A DNA stretch of 64,000 nt. It comes from an uncultured Rhodopila sp. GTDB lineage: Bacteria; Pseudomonadota; Alphaproteobacteria; Acetobacterales; Acetobacteraceae. Positions 27,067 to 36,331 of this stretch are shown here, one piece after another. The position numbers were made by a program, and so were the translations under genes. Below the pieces are notes generated by a model. It was not told where the DNA came from. It searched no databases and worked only from the letters and a program-made list of their open reading frames with translations. How positions within the stretch are numbered: the first letter of the stretch is position 1; every line of letters begins with the position of its first letter. The stretch is from assembly GCF_903915725.1 (NCBI RefSeq), contig NZ_CAIWTY010000077.1, forward strand, positions 26,234 through 90,233. The letters are read 5' to 3'.

Positions 27067-29361
27067 ATGCCCGACGATATGAACGTCACAACACCGCGGA
27101 CCACTTTCAAGCGCCGCGCCACGCCGAATATCATTTCGGAACCGCGATCTTCCCGCTTTGGACAGTTCGGCGATTTCGTTCTCGGCAAGGGTTTCACACT
27201 CGCCCTGACCGCGCTTGCCTTCATGGTGGGTCTGGCGACGTTCATCATCCTGGCGCGCGGCTCGCCGTTGGGGTGGAAACCGGGCGTCACCGTCGGCCTG
27301 GTGCTGGCGAACATGTCCATGCTGCTGATGCTCGGCGCGGTCCTGGCTGGACGGCTGACGCGGGTGTGGGTGGAGCGGCGGCGCGGCTCCGCCGGATCGC
27401 GTTTGCATGTGCGCCTGGTGTTCCTGTTCAGCGGCATCGCCGTCGCCCCCACCATCGTCGTCGCCTGCTTCGCCGTGGCGTTTTTCCATTTCGGCATCCA
27501 GTCCTGGTTCAACGACCCGGTGCGCGCCTCCCTGGCGGAATCGCTGCAGGTGTCGCGCGGCTACCTGGAGGAGCATCGCAACAATATCCGCTCCGTCGCG
27601 CTGGAGATGGCCAACGACCTGGCCCGCGCCGGGCGTTTTCTATCAGCGGATCCGACGGTGTTCGCGGAGGTGCTGGAGACTCAAACCACGCTGCGCGGCC
27701 TGACCGAGGCGGTGATCTTCGAGCCGACGACCGGGCAGGTGCTGGCCGCGGCCGGCATCTTCGTCGGCATGGGGGTCGAGGCGCCGCCGCAGGACGCCAT
27801 CCAGCAGGCGCTGCGCGGCGACGTCGCGGTGCTGAATGCCGGCGACAGCACGCGGGTCAAGGCGGTGGTGCGGCTGGAATCGACTCCGCCGCTGATCCTG
27901 CTGATTGGCCGCCCGATCGATCCGGCGATTTTGGGGTATATGCAAAGGACCGAGCAGGCGGTCGCGGAATACCAGCGGCTCGACCAGAACCGGTCCTGGC
28001 TGCAGATCGCCTTCGCCTGGATCTTCGCCATCGTTGCACTGCTGGTGCTGCTGGCGGCCGGGCTTATCGGCCTGATCATGGCCAACCAGATCGCCCGCCC
28101 CGTCGGCATGCTGATCAACGCCGCCGAACGCGTGCGCTCCGGCGACCTTGCCGTCCGGGTGGAGGAGGCCGCCACCGGCGACGAACTGGCCGGGCTGTCG
28201 CGGGCGTTCAACCGCATGACCGGCCAGCTTGCCGCCCAGCGCACCGAACTGATGGATGCCTACAGCCAGATCGACGAACGCCGCCGCTTCACCGAGACGG
28301 TGCTGTCGGGTGTTTCGGCGGGCGTCATCGGGCTGGATCAGCAGGGCCGCGTCGAACTGCCGAACCGCGCCGCAGATGAGTTGCTCGGGCTCGACCTTTT
28401 AGCCGCCATCGGCCATCCGCTGGCGGAAATTGTCCCTGAATTCGCGCCGCTGTTCAACGAGGCCGCGGCCTCGCCGGACAAGGCGCGGACGGCGGAGATC
28501 CAGACCGGGCCGCTCAACCACCGCCGCATCCTGCTGGTGCGCATCGGTGCGGAACTGTCCGGCGGCCGCACGGATGGCTTCGTCGTCACCTTCGACGACA
28601 TCACCGAACTGCAATCGGCGCAGCGCAAGGCCGCCTGGGCCGACGTCGCCCGCCGCATCGCGCACGAGATCAAGAACCCGCTGACCCCGATCCAGCTCTC
28701 GGCGGAGCGGCTGAAGCGGCGCTTCGCCAAGGAAATCCAGTCCGATCCGGAGACGTTCGCGCAGTGCGCCGACACGATCATCAAGCATGTCGGCGATATC
28801 GGCCGGATGGTGGACGAATTCTCCGCCTTCGCCCGCATGCCGCATCCGGTGATCAAGCCGGAGGACGTGGGACGGGTCGCGCGCGAGGCGCTGGTGCTGC
28901 AAAAGACCGCGTGGCCGGGCATCCAATGGATGACGAACATCCCCGAGCGCGGCCCGGTCGTGCCCTGCGACAAGCGCATGCTGCGGCAGGCGCTGACCAA
29001 CCTGTTGCAGAACGCAGCAGATGCGGTGGCCATGCGCGATGGCGCCTCGCACATAGCGCTGACAGTAGAAGACCTTGATGATGAGGTGCGGATTTCGGTG
29101 GCCGACGATGGAGTCGGCCTGCCCGAGGAAGACCGTGCCCGGCTGACCGAGCCCTATGTGACTCATAAGCCGAAGGGAACCGGATTGGGATTGGCGATCG
29201 TGAAAAAGATCATGGAAGACCACGGCGGCGCGGTGAACCTGGCCGATGCGCCTGAGGGACCGGGCGCCGTGGCGAGCCTTATTTTGCCGCGGACCCCGGC
29301 CATGGCCGCCCCGGAAACAACGGCGAATGCCGAGCTGAAGCAGGTGCCCCATGGCGCATGA
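27067..29361 (+). CDS. ntrY: Nitrogen regulation sensor kinase NtrY
   Basis: 764 residues. N-terminal membrane helices (about residues 36-60, 75-95, 112-140) and a further helix near 318-340 flank a periplasmic sensor region. A HAMP domain, PAS domain and HisKA with His533 (RRIAHEIKNPLTP) follow, then HATPase with NLLQNAADAV and GTGLGLAIV. NtrY phosphorylates NtrX and affects nitrogen metabolism, and envelope and redox traits in several alphaproteobacteria. It begins 16 bp after ntrC and overlaps ntrX by 11 bp. Confidence 0.95.
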   Translation: MPDDMNVTTPRTTFKRRATPNIISEPRSSRFGQFGDFVLGKGFTLALTALAFMVGLATFIILARGSPLGWKPGVTVGLVLANMSMLLMLGAVLAGRLTRVWVERRRGSAGSRLHVRLVFLFSGIAVAPTIVVACFAVAFFHFGIQSWFNDPVRASLAESLQVSRGYLEEHRNNIRSVALEMANDLARAGRFLSADPTVFAEVLETQTTLRGLTEAVIFEPTTGQVLAAAGIFVGMGVEAPPQDAIQQALRGDVAVLNAGDSTRVKAVVRLESTPPLILLIGRPIDPAILGYMQRTEQAVAEYQRLDQNRSWLQIAFAWIFAIVALLVLLAAGLIGLIMANQIARPVGMLINAAERVRSGDLAVRVEEAATGDELAGLSRAFNRMTGQLAAQRTELMDAYSQIDERRRFTETVLSGVSAGVIGLDQQGRVELPNRAADELLGLDLLAAIGHPLAEIVPEFAPLFNEAAASPDKARTAEIQTGPLNHRRILLVRIGAELSGGRTDGFVVTFDDITELQSAQRKAAWADVARRIAHEIKNPLTPIQLSAERLKRRFAKEIQSDPETFAQCADTIIKHVGDIGRMVDEFSAFARMPHPVIKPEDVGRVAREALVLQKTAWPGIQWMTNIPERGPVVPCDKRMLRQALTNLLQNAADAVAMRDGASHIALTVEDLDDEVRISVADDGVGLPEEDRARLTEPYVTHKPKGTGLGLAIVKKIMEDHGGAVNLADAPEGPGAVASLILPRTPAMAAPETTANAELKQVPHGA

Positions 29362-30748
29362 CATTCTGATCATCGACGACGAACCGGACATCCGCCTGCT
29401 GATCGAGGGGATCCTGCGCGACGAAGGCTACGACACGCGCGGCGCCGGCGATGCCGAGTCGGCGATCGCGTCGTTCCGCAACCGGCGGCCCTCGCTGGTG
29501 GTGCTGGACGTGTGGCTGCAGGGCAGCCGCATGGACGGGCTTGGCATCCTGGAGGCGTTCCAGTCGGAGGAACCGGCAGTGCCGGTGGTGATGATCTCCG
29601 GCCACGGCACGATCGAGATGGCCGTCGGTGCGATCCAGCAGGGCGCCTACGACTTCATCGAAAAGCCGTTCCAGTCCGATCGCCTGCTGCTGGTGGTGCG
29701 CCGCGCCCTGGAAGCCGCCGCGCTGGAGCGGGAGAACGCCGAACTGCGGCTGCGCGCCGGGCCGGAAGCGACGCTGACGGGGGACTCGTCGCTGATCGCC
29801 CAGGTGCGGTCCCAGGTGGAGCGGGTGGCGCCGACAGGGTCGCGGGTGATGATCTCCGGTCCCGCCGGGTCGGGCAAGGAGGTCGTGGCACGGATGATCC
29901 ACACGCGGTCGCGCCGCAACACCGGGCCGTTCGTGGTGATGAACTGCGCCACGCTCAACCCCGGCCGGTTCGAGGAGGAATTGTTCGGGCTGGAGGCCGG
30001 CAGCGACCCGCAAACTCATCCGCGCCGCGCCGGTGTGCTGGAGCGGGCGCATGGCGGCACACTGTTGCTCGACGAGGTCTCCGACATGCCGCTGGAGACG
30101 CAGGGCAAGATCGTGCGGGCGTTGCAGGACCAGACCTTCGAGCGGCTGGGCGGGTCGTCCCGGGTGAAGGTGGACGTGCGGGTGCTGTCCACCACCAACC
30201 GGGACTTGCAGGCGGAGATCGCGGCAGGCCGATTCCGGGAAGATCTGTACTACCGCCTGGCGGTGGTGCCGGTGAAGATTCCGGCGCTGCGTGAGCGGCG
30301 GGAGGACGTGCCCAGCCTGGCGCTGCATTTCATCAATCGCTCGGCCGAAAGTTCGGGGATACCGGTGCGGGCGCTGTCGGCGGACACGCTGGCGGCTCTC
30401 CAAGCCTACGACTGGCCGGGCAATGTGCGGCAGTTGCGCAACCTGATGGACTGGCTGCTGATCATGGCGCCCGGCCAGGCCGGAGACCCGATTCGCGCCG
30501 ACATGCTGCCGCCCGAGATCGGCTCACGCGCGCCGGCACTGCTGAATATCGACCCGACGGCCGACATCATGTCGCTGCCGTTGCGCGAGGCGCGGGATCT
30601 GTTCGAGACGCAATACCTGCATGCGCAGTTGCTGCGGTTCGGCGGAAACATCTCCCGGACGGCGCAGTTCGTCGGGATGGAGCGGTCGGCGCTGCACCGC
30701 AAGCTGAAGCAGTTGGGGGTCAATTCGGATGAGCGCGTCGGGGGGTAG
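29351..30748 (+). CDS. ntrX: Nitrogen regulator NtrX
   Basis: 465 residues: receiver domain (Asp53 in VVLDVWLQGS), AAA+ domain (Walker A GPAGSGKE, Walker B GTLLLDEVSDM) and Fis-type HTH (GGNISRTAQFVGMERSALHRKL). The GAFTGA loop of sigma-54 activators is missing: the stretch after LFGLEAG reads SDPQTHPRRAGVLERA. This is typical of NtrX, which acts largely independently of RpoN. In many relatives hfq and hflX follow; here the operon is followed by a palindromic repeat and decayed genes. Confidence 0.93.
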   Translation: MAHDILIIDDEPDIRLLIEGILRDEGYDTRGAGDAESAIASFRNRRPSLVVLDVWLQGSRMDGLGILEAFQSEEPAVPVVMISGHGTIEMAVGAIQQGAYDFIEKPFQSDRLLLVVRRALEAAALERENAELRLRAGPEATLTGDSSLIAQVRSQVERVAPTGSRVMISGPAGSGKEVVARMIHTRSRRNTGPFVVMNCATLNPGRFEEELFGLEAGSDPQTHPRRAGVLERAHGGTLLLDEVSDMPLETQGKIVRALQDQTFERLGGSSRVKVDVRVLSTTNRDLQAEIAAGRFREDLYYRLAVVPVKIPALRERREDVPSLALHFINRSAESSGIPVRALSADTLAALQAYDWPGNVRQLRNLMDWLLIMAPGQAGDPIRADMLPPEIGSRAPALLNIDPTADIMSLPLREARDLFETQYLHAQLLRFGGNISRTAQFVGMERSALHRKLKQLGVNSDERVGG

Positions 30749-30853
30749 AGCGACGCTCAGCCGCCGGTGAGTTTGAGGCACGGGTACGGTCGCCGTAATG
30801 GCGGGCGCAGGCCTCAGGGGCATTATTTCCACCGCGGCGGCTGCGTTTTTCCC

Positions 30854-30935
30854 TGTCATGGCGCGCACAGGCGCGCCATCCACGCCTTGCGTGCCGGTTT
30901 GCGCAAAGGCGCGGATGACCTTCACCGGCATGACA
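30854..30935. repeat. Palindromic interspersed repeat, copy 3 (GCGCGC type, degenerate right arm)
   Basis: The left arm TGTCATGGCGCGCACAGG and the following GCGCGCCATCCACGCC match the other copies. The right arm is decayed (GGCGCGGATGACC then CCGGCATGACA). It lies directly between ntrX and the hicB fragment and may have entered or disrupted the hicB 5' end. Another short arm-like segment (AATGGCGGGCGCAGGCC) lies at about 30798. Confidence 0.8.
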
Positions 30936-30960
30936 AGGCGGCACGGAGTCGGTCTGACGC

Positions 30961-31137
30961 GATCCAGCTTATCCCGCCCTTCTTCGCAAAGAACCCGCGA
31001 GCGATTTCAGTGTCGATTTTCCGGATTTCCCGGGCTGCGTGACGGCCGGCAAAACCCGCGAGGAAGCAAGGCTCATGGCGGCCGAAGCACTTGCGCTGCA
31101 TGTCGGGGGAATCTTGGAGGATCATGAGCCGACATAA
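30961..31137 (+). pseudogene. HicB-type antitoxin fragment
   Basis: Read in the frame of 30961, the sequence gives YPALLRKEPASDF, then VDFPDFPGCVTAGKTREEA, MAAEALALHVGGILEDHEP, and a TAA stop. This matches the HicB N-terminal domain (Y..L..K.....F.V.FPD.PGC.T.G....EA...A.EAL..H). There is no start codon: a TGA lies just upstream at about 30955, and the C-terminal DNA-binding half is missing. No hicA toxin is recognisable nearby. It is therefore a truncated remnant. It does not appear as a Met-initiated frame and would be missed by automatic gene callers. Confidence 0.72.
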
Positions 31138-31405
31138 TGCTGAACTAAACGTAATCCAAACAATTGTTGACATAGATCGATTGTCCGGTCATTTGCCGCC
31201 TACTGGCCGGTCTGTCGCACCGGACCCGGAAGCGGCGGCCAGATGGCAGATGGAGACGGCAATCGAATTTTCGCTGTTCAGCTGTGCGTTGCTGCGTCCT
31301 GGCCCGGATTGGCACATCGGGTGCCGGGCATGTCATCACACCATCATCATTGATGCCAAAGACCAGCCGGATACCGTCCGGCCTGGTGCGGTCGCCGCAG
31401 CCTGA
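31124..31405 (+). pseudogene. Remnant of an NRPS condensation domain
   Basis: A 93-codon frame with GGAGG just upstream. Its central part reads EFSLFSCALLRPGPDWHIG, then CRACHHTIIIDAKD. This has the layout of the NRPS condensation-domain region up to the C3 motif (…PLF…ALLR.GPD.H….HHxxxD). The remaining C-domain residues are absent and the frame ends where the next frame starts (TGATG). The first 30 residues show no homology I recognise and overlap the hicB remnant. It is either a decayed piece or a short expressed remnant; I favour decay because the downstream adenylation domain is almost wholly missing. Confidence 0.5.
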
Positions 31406-32574
31406 TGTCGCGGCCGATCTGGTGCCGGGCCGGGCTGTGGCTGTTGCCGTTGACGCCCAATCGCAAGTCTGACCGTGTCGCGCCGCCGGCGGTGCTTCGC
31501 CAAAGCGTAACTTCTAACCCGGCCTCGACGCCCATCGAAGCGGAAGTGGCCGCGATCTGGCGCGACGTGCTGAAGCACGACTGTATTCCCGCCGACACCG
31601 GCTTTTTCCGGCTCGGCGGCGATTCCATCCTCGAGATCGGCATGTTCGTGCTGATCGAGCAAAAGTTTCGCGTCAGCGTCAGGCCCGAGTTTCAAAGCGG
31701 TGACATTACCGTGGCCGGGCTCGCTGCGCACATCGCGGCCCTGCTCGCCGCCGGCGCGAGGCCGGTGCAGCCGCCCGGCACGTTGCGGCCGTTTTTTTGT
31801 GTGCCCGGTATCGGCGGCGACACGCTGCACCTGGCCGCCCTTGCCCGGCATTTGGATCCCCGGCATCCACTCGCCGCTTTGCGCCATCAAGCCATGCCGG
31901 AGGCTGGACGCCCCGATCACGTAGAGGCCATCGCGGCCCGTCTCGTCGCCGAGTTGCTGGAGCAACAGCCGGAAGGGCCGTTCCTGCTTGGCGGCTATTC
32001 CGCAGGAGCGACGATCGCGTTCGAGATGGCACAGCAATTGACCGCTCTGGGTCATGCTATCGCGCTGCTCGTGCTGATAGATGCGCGGCGGCCGGGCTGG
32101 CGACTGAGGATTTCCGGTCTGGCGGCCATCTCGCTCAACTTCGCCAGGAACCTGGGTCCATGGGTCCGGGAGGATCTGGCGCGTTCCAGCGCGCGTCAGG
32201 TGCTCCGGGACACGCAGCGAAAGCTTCGCCGCCTTGTGGGCGCCGGTTCGTCGGTCGAGAATGTGGTCGAGCTATCGCGTTATCCTGCGGAGATGCAGGT
32301 CGCGATGCAAAATACTTACGACGCCCTCAGGCTCTATCGGGCACAGCCCTGGAGCGGCCGCGTGACGCTGCTTCGGGCGCGGGCTCAGCCTGTGCTGCGG
32401 CTGTACGAAGACCCCTCGCTGGGGTGGGGGGCCGTAGCGCGCGGCGGGATCGACCTGCATTGTGTGCCCGGCAACCACAAAACCGCAATGGAGGAACCGC
32501 ACGTGAGGTCGCTGGCAGCCGCGCTGAATAGCTGTATCGCGCGCGTGTCGGAACAGGCCGCGCGGACGTCGTGA
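31405..32574 (+). CDS. Carrier-protein/thioesterase didomain, C-terminal remnant of an NRPS
   Basis: 389 residues. The first 30 residues contain LLPLTPNRKSDR, which corresponds to the adenylation-domain A10 motif (consensus LPLTPNGKVDR). A carrier domain follows, with the phosphopantetheine serine in LGGDSILEIG at about residue 75. Then comes a type I thioesterase: entry motif FFCVPGIGGD, nucleophile GGYSAGATIAFE, and the C-terminal histidine in PGNHKTAMEEP. The reading frame is intact across both domains. It lacks the rest of the A domain, so it cannot select a substrate alone. It could still act as a stand-alone carrier/thioesterase, or be a relic left by an internal deletion. Confidence 0.75.
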   Translation: MSRPIWCRAGLWLLPLTPNRKSDRVAPPAVLRQSVTSNPASTPIEAEVAAIWRDVLKHDCIPADTGFFRLGGDSILEIGMFVLIEQKFRVSVRPEFQSGDITVAGLAAHIAALLAAGARPVQPPGTLRPFFCVPGIGGDTLHLAALARHLDPRHPLAALRHQAMPEAGRPDHVEAIAARLVAELLEQQPEGPFLLGGYSAGATIAFEMAQQLTALGHAIALLVLIDARRPGWRLRISGLAAISLNFARNLGPWVREDLARSSARQVLRDTQRKLRRLVGAGSSVENVVELSRYPAEMQVAMQNTYDALRLYRAQPWSGRVTLLRARAQPVLRLYEDPSLGWGAVARGGIDLHCVPGNHKTAMEEPHVRSLAAALNSCIARVSEQAARTS

Positions 32575-32718
32575 TGGCCCCGAATAAGACGTGCTCATCA
32601 GCGCGCACTGATATGACCGCCTGCTGCCGAAGCGACGACTGCCGAGGCCCGGGGACTGTTCAGTTCAGGTGACGGACATGATTTCCGGTCACGGTGCGGT
32701 GGCAGCAAGCCCCATCAT

Positions 32719-33387
32719 TCAGTTTGCCGGCGCCTTCTCGTAATCCTCCACCAACCAACCCTCCGGCTCCGCCGCAGCCTCGTGGTACCAGTCCGCGACC
32801 AACGGATGTGCCCGCACCGCCGCGCAATACGTTGCCGTCTCCGCGGACCCATGCACCCCCCAGCCCAGGAACCGGGCCACCACCGGGGCGAACATCGCAT
32901 CCGCCGCACCGAACACCGCGCCGAACAGGAACGGCCCCCCTGCCCCGAACCGCGCCCGCGTCTCCGCCCACAGCGCCTCGATCCGGGCGATATCCCGCAA
33001 CGCCCCCGGCGTGCGCCCGAGTCCGGAGAAATCGCGCCCCAAATTCATCCACATCGCGGAACGCAGCTCCCGAAACCCGGCATGCATCTCCGCCGAGATC
33101 GACCGCGCATGCGCCCGGGCGACACGATCCGCCGGCCACAGCCCGGGCCGAAGCTCGGCGCAGTAATCGCAGATCGCCAGCGACTCCCACACCCTGGCAC
33201 CGTTATGCTCAAGAAACGGCACCAGCCCGTTCGGCGACACCGCGGTGATCGCCGCGGTCGGCCCCGGGCGCTCGAACGGAATCACCCTGATCTCCACATC
33301 GAGTTCGGCCAGCCGGACCGCCAGCCAGCCGCGCATCGACCACGATGAATACCGTTTGTTGCCGATGTAGAGCACGCCCTCAGTCAT
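32719..33387 (-). CDS. Glutathione S-transferase family protein
   Basis: 222 residues. The N-terminal thioredoxin-like domain shows LYIGNKRYSSWSMRGWLAVR (the Ser/Trp-rich active-site region) and the cis-Pro segment GLVPFLEHNG, then VWESLAICDYCAE. The C-terminal helical domain follows. The pattern resembles the GstA-like group with SxxSxR active site. It overlaps the uronate dehydrogenase gene by 8 nt at its start, so they are cotranscribed. The substrate is unknown. The frame extends upstream to 33561 within the neighbour and that extension is rejected. Confidence 0.85.
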   Translation of the reverse strand: MTEGVLYIGNKRYSSWSMRGWLAVRLAELDVEIRVIPFERPGPTAAITAVSPNGLVPFLEHNGARVWESLAICDYCAELRPGLWPADRVARAHARSISAEMHAGFRELRSAMWMNLGRDFSGLGRTPGALRDIARIEALWAETRARFGAGGPFLFGAVFGAADAMFAPVVARFLGWGVHGSAETATYCAAVRAHPLVADWYHEAAAEPEGWLVEDYEKAPAN

Positions 33388-34222
33388 CTTGCTCTCCAAA
33401 CAGGCCCGCCGGCGCCGGCTCGGCCCGCGAATACTCCGCCGAGCAATAGCCGCCGCCCATATACCGTTCCTCCACCGGATCGCCGCTGACCACGCCCGCC
33501 AACTGAGCGGTAAATCCGTCCGCGCTATCGACCGGCTCCCAGCCCAAGGCCTGCCGCGCATCGTCGCGCCACCACGTCATCCCCGCATTCTTCGATGCGC
33601 CCCACAGCACCGAGCAGCCGACGGACTTCGCCAGCACGCTGCGCTCCATCATCCGGGCGAAATCCCCGTACGACAGCCAGGACGCCAGCATCCGCGCATT
33701 CACCGGTTCCGGCGTGGCGGAGCCGATGCGCACGAACACGCTCTCCACCCCGTGCTTGAACCAGTACAGCCGCCCCATCAGCTCGCCATACGCCTTCGAC
33801 AGCCCGTAATACGTGTCCGGCAGGAACTGCGTGTCGGCGCCGATGCTTTCCGCCCGCTCATGAAAACCGATCGAATGGTTCGACGAAGCAAACACCACGC
33901 GCGCCTTCTCGCGCCGCGCCGCCTCGTAGATATGGTACACGCCGCGGATGTTCGGGCCGATGACCGTCTCGAACGGCTGGTCGGTCGAGGCGCCGCCGAG
34001 GTGCAGGATCGCCCCGCAGCCCTCCGCCAGCCGCAGGACAGCCACCCCATCCTCCAGATCGACCCGGGTAAACGCCGCACCCGGCGGCAGCGCCTCGGGG
34101 AACGGCGCAATGTCGGTCAGCACCAGCTTCCACCCCAATCCGCCGAGGTGGCGCACCAGCACCCGGCCCAGCGCGCCGGAGGCCCCGGTCAGAAGAACCG
34201 GTTTGGCAGGCGTCTCAGTCAT
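33380..34222 (-). CDS. udh: NAD-dependent epimerase/dehydratase, uronate dehydrogenase-like
   Basis: 280 residues. A short-chain-type extended Rossmann fold: GASGALGRVL at 14-23, VFASSNHSIGFH with the catalytic Ser, and YYGLSKAYGELMGRLY (YxxxK). VRIGSATPEPVNARMLASWLSYGDF closely follows uronate dehydrogenase, which oxidises galacturonate or glucuronate to the aldaro-lactone with NAD+. Other sugar epimerases are possible. It is followed by the GST gene and is divergent from the amidase by 32 bp. Confidence 0.8.
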   Translation of the reverse strand: MTETPAKPVLLTGASGALGRVLVRHLGGLGWKLVLTDIAPFPEALPPGAAFTRVDLEDGVAVLRLAEGCGAILHLGGASTDQPFETVIGPNIRGVYHIYEAARREKARVVFASSNHSIGFHERAESIGADTQFLPDTYYGLSKAYGELMGRLYWFKHGVESVFVRIGSATPEPVNARMLASWLSYGDFARMMERSVLAKSVGCSVLWGASKNAGMTWWRDDARQALGWEPVDSADGFTAQLAGVVSGDPVEERYMGGGYCSAEYSRAEPAPAGLFGEQDD

Positions 34223-34254
34223 GGCATGCTCCTTTCGCTCGCACGGGAGGCATC

Positions 34255-35598
34255 ATGCGCAGGATTGACGAACTCGCCCAGGCCCTGGCCGAAGGAACCA
34301 CCACCAGCCGGGACCTGATCGAAGAGTCCCTGGCGCGAATCGCAGATCCGGATGGCGAGGGTGCGAGGGCGTTCATCAAGGTTCATGCGCAGCAGGCCCG
34401 CGGCATGGCCGATGCCGCCGACAGCCTGCGCAAGATCAATCGCGCGCCGGGGCCGTATGCCGGGATTCCGATCGCGCTGAAAGACCTGTTCGATATCGCC
34501 GGCGAACCGACTTCCGCGGGTTCGGCTGTCCTGGCGGACGCGCCGGCAGCCGCGGCGCACGCCCCGGTCGTCGCGCGGATGCTGGCCGCCGGCTTCATCC
34601 CCATCGGGCGCGCCAACATGACCGAGTTCGCCTTCTCCGGCCTCGGCATCAACCCGCATTACGGCACGCCGGCGAGCCCGTGGGACCGCAAATCTCAACG
34701 CATACCCGGCGGCAGTTCGTCAGGCACCGCCGTCGCGGTCGCGGATGGCATGGCGGCGGCCGGGCTGGGGACGGATACCGGAGGCTCCTGCCGCATCCCG
34801 GCGGCCTTCTGCGGCATCGTGGGGTACAAGCCGACGGCACGGCGCATCCCGATTGCCGGCGTGCTCCCGCTCGCTCCGTCGCTCGATTCCGTCGGCCCGC
34901 TGGCCCCGAGCGTCGCCTGCTGCGCCACGATCGACGCCATCGTGGCGGGCGAGGCCCCGCGTGCACCCGTCGCGGCCCGCCTGAACGGCCTGCGTCTGGC
35001 GGTGCCGGACAGCCTGGTGCTGGAGGGCATGGACGACGTCGTCGCCGCCGCGTTCGAACAGGCGCTGTCGGTCCTGTCTGCGGCCGGTGCGCGGATCGAA
35101 AAGGCCCGCTTCGCGCCGTTCGACGAATTGCCGGAGTTGAACGCCAAGGGCGGGTTCGCCGCATCCGAGGCCTATGCCTGGCACCGCTCGCTGCTGGCGT
35201 CGAAAGGCAGCTTGTATGACCCGCGAATCCGCCTCCGCATCGCGCGCGGCGAGTCGATCAGCGCAGCCGACTATCTGGATCTCGTGGCCGCCCGCACCCG
35301 GCTGATCGCCGCGTTCGACCGCGCCACCGCGCCCTATGATTGCGTGGTGATGCCGACGGTCCCGGTCGTAGCACCTCCCATCGCCACGCTGGACGACGAG
35401 CGGCGATACAACAGCGTGAATATGCTGATCCTGCGCAACACCGCACTCGGCAACTTTTTTGATCGTTGCGCGATCTCGGTGCCCTGCCACCGCCGGGGCG
35501 AAGCGCCCGTAGGCCTGATGCTGATGGGCGAGACCATGGGGGATGCGAGGTTGTTCGGCATCGCCGCGAGCGTGGCGGCTGCGTTCGATCGGGGATAG
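34255..35598 (+). CDS. Amidase signature family protein
   Basis: 447 residues. The Ser-cisSer-Lys triad is recognisable: Lys in IALKDLFDIAG, and the Ser pair in PGGSSSGTAVAVA and GLGTDTGGSCRIPAAFCG. It hydrolyses amide bonds of small substrates (or is a GatA paralogue), but gatC and gatB are not adjacent, so it is probably not part of the tRNA amidotransferase. A GGGAGG ribosome-binding site precedes the ATG. Confidence 0.9.
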   Translation: MRRIDELAQALAEGTTTSRDLIEESLARIADPDGEGARAFIKVHAQQARGMADAADSLRKINRAPGPYAGIPIALKDLFDIAGEPTSAGSAVLADAPAAAAHAPVVARMLAAGFIPIGRANMTEFAFSGLGINPHYGTPASPWDRKSQRIPGGSSSGTAVAVADGMAAAGLGTDTGGSCRIPAAFCGIVGYKPTARRIPIAGVLPLAPSLDSVGPLAPSVACCATIDAIVAGEAPRAPVAARLNGLRLAVPDSLVLEGMDDVVAAAFEQALSVLSAAGARIEKARFAPFDELPELNAKGGFAASEAYAWHRSLLASKGSLYDPRIRLRIARGESISAADYLDLVAARTRLIAAFDRATAPYDCVVMPTVPVVAPPIATLDDERRYNSVNMLILRNTALGNFFDRCAISVPCHRRGEAPVGLMLMGETMGDARLFGIAASVAAAFDRG

Positions 35599-35729
35599 GC
35601 GGGTCCGATGCGGATCCGATTCGCGTCGGCGGGACGTAAATTACACCTGTCAGCTTATACTATGACGTAGAGTTTCGGGTTCCCGCAGCCCGGTTCAAAG
35701 CGACCGGCCATGAAGAGCGAGACCAACCC

Positions 35730-36283
35730 ATGACCGGCATCCATATCCTGCCGGACCGAGCTTCGGTGAGCGAGGCGAACCATGAAAAGCCTTACAAGAA
35801 GCCGGCGCGGGTGCATAATGATGGTTCGCGGCCGATACGGCTGATCATCTCCGGCAGCATCATGGCCGATGGCGACCGCCGGCTTGTCGATCTGAACGAG
35901 GCAAGCGGTGAACCGGCCGAACGTCGCCGGCGATCCCACGCGCGTTGCGCAGCTGCAATCGTTTTTCATCGGCGATATCAAGCGCGTTTCGCTTTGTACA
36001 CGCTGTCGGGCCTGTCCGCCTATGTCGACAAGCCCGATGCCGGCGAAGACATTCTCGACGCGCTGATCGAGGAATTCCTGCCGGAATTCGGCGCCCGGGG
36101 CATCCTGGTCTACGGCTATGTCGGATGCTCCTTCGGCAGCGTGCATCGCGAGATCCAGGCCGAGTATTTCCCCACCGCCAGGGCGTTCCCGGTATCTTCC
36201 TGGAGGGATCGTTTCAGGTCGGACCGGCCAGCGGCCAGATCCTGACCCCGGTGCGGGCGTTCATCGAAATGCTGACGAGATAA
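35730..36283 (+). pseudogene. Frameshifted unknown gene
   Basis: Protein-like character moves between reading frames. From 35730 frame A reads MTGIHILPDRASVSE and SRPIRLIISGSIMAD. At about 35908-36000 frame B gives NVAGDPTRVAQLQSFFIGD. Frame A resumes with TLSGLSAYVDKPDAGEDILD, EEFLPEFGARGILVYGYVG and EYFPTARAFP. At about 36190 the best continuation is frame C, GIFLEGSFQVGPASGQ and ILTPVRAFIEMLTR, to a stop at 36283. A one-base loss in the GTTCCCGG tract would explain the last change. I do not recognise the family. The longest uninterrupted frame is 171 codons (35730-36245). Sequencing error is possible. Confidence 0.55.
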
Positions 36284-36331
36284 CATGCTGCCCGGATGAC
36301 GCAGCCGGCCGGATCGCCTAGACTCCGGCCG

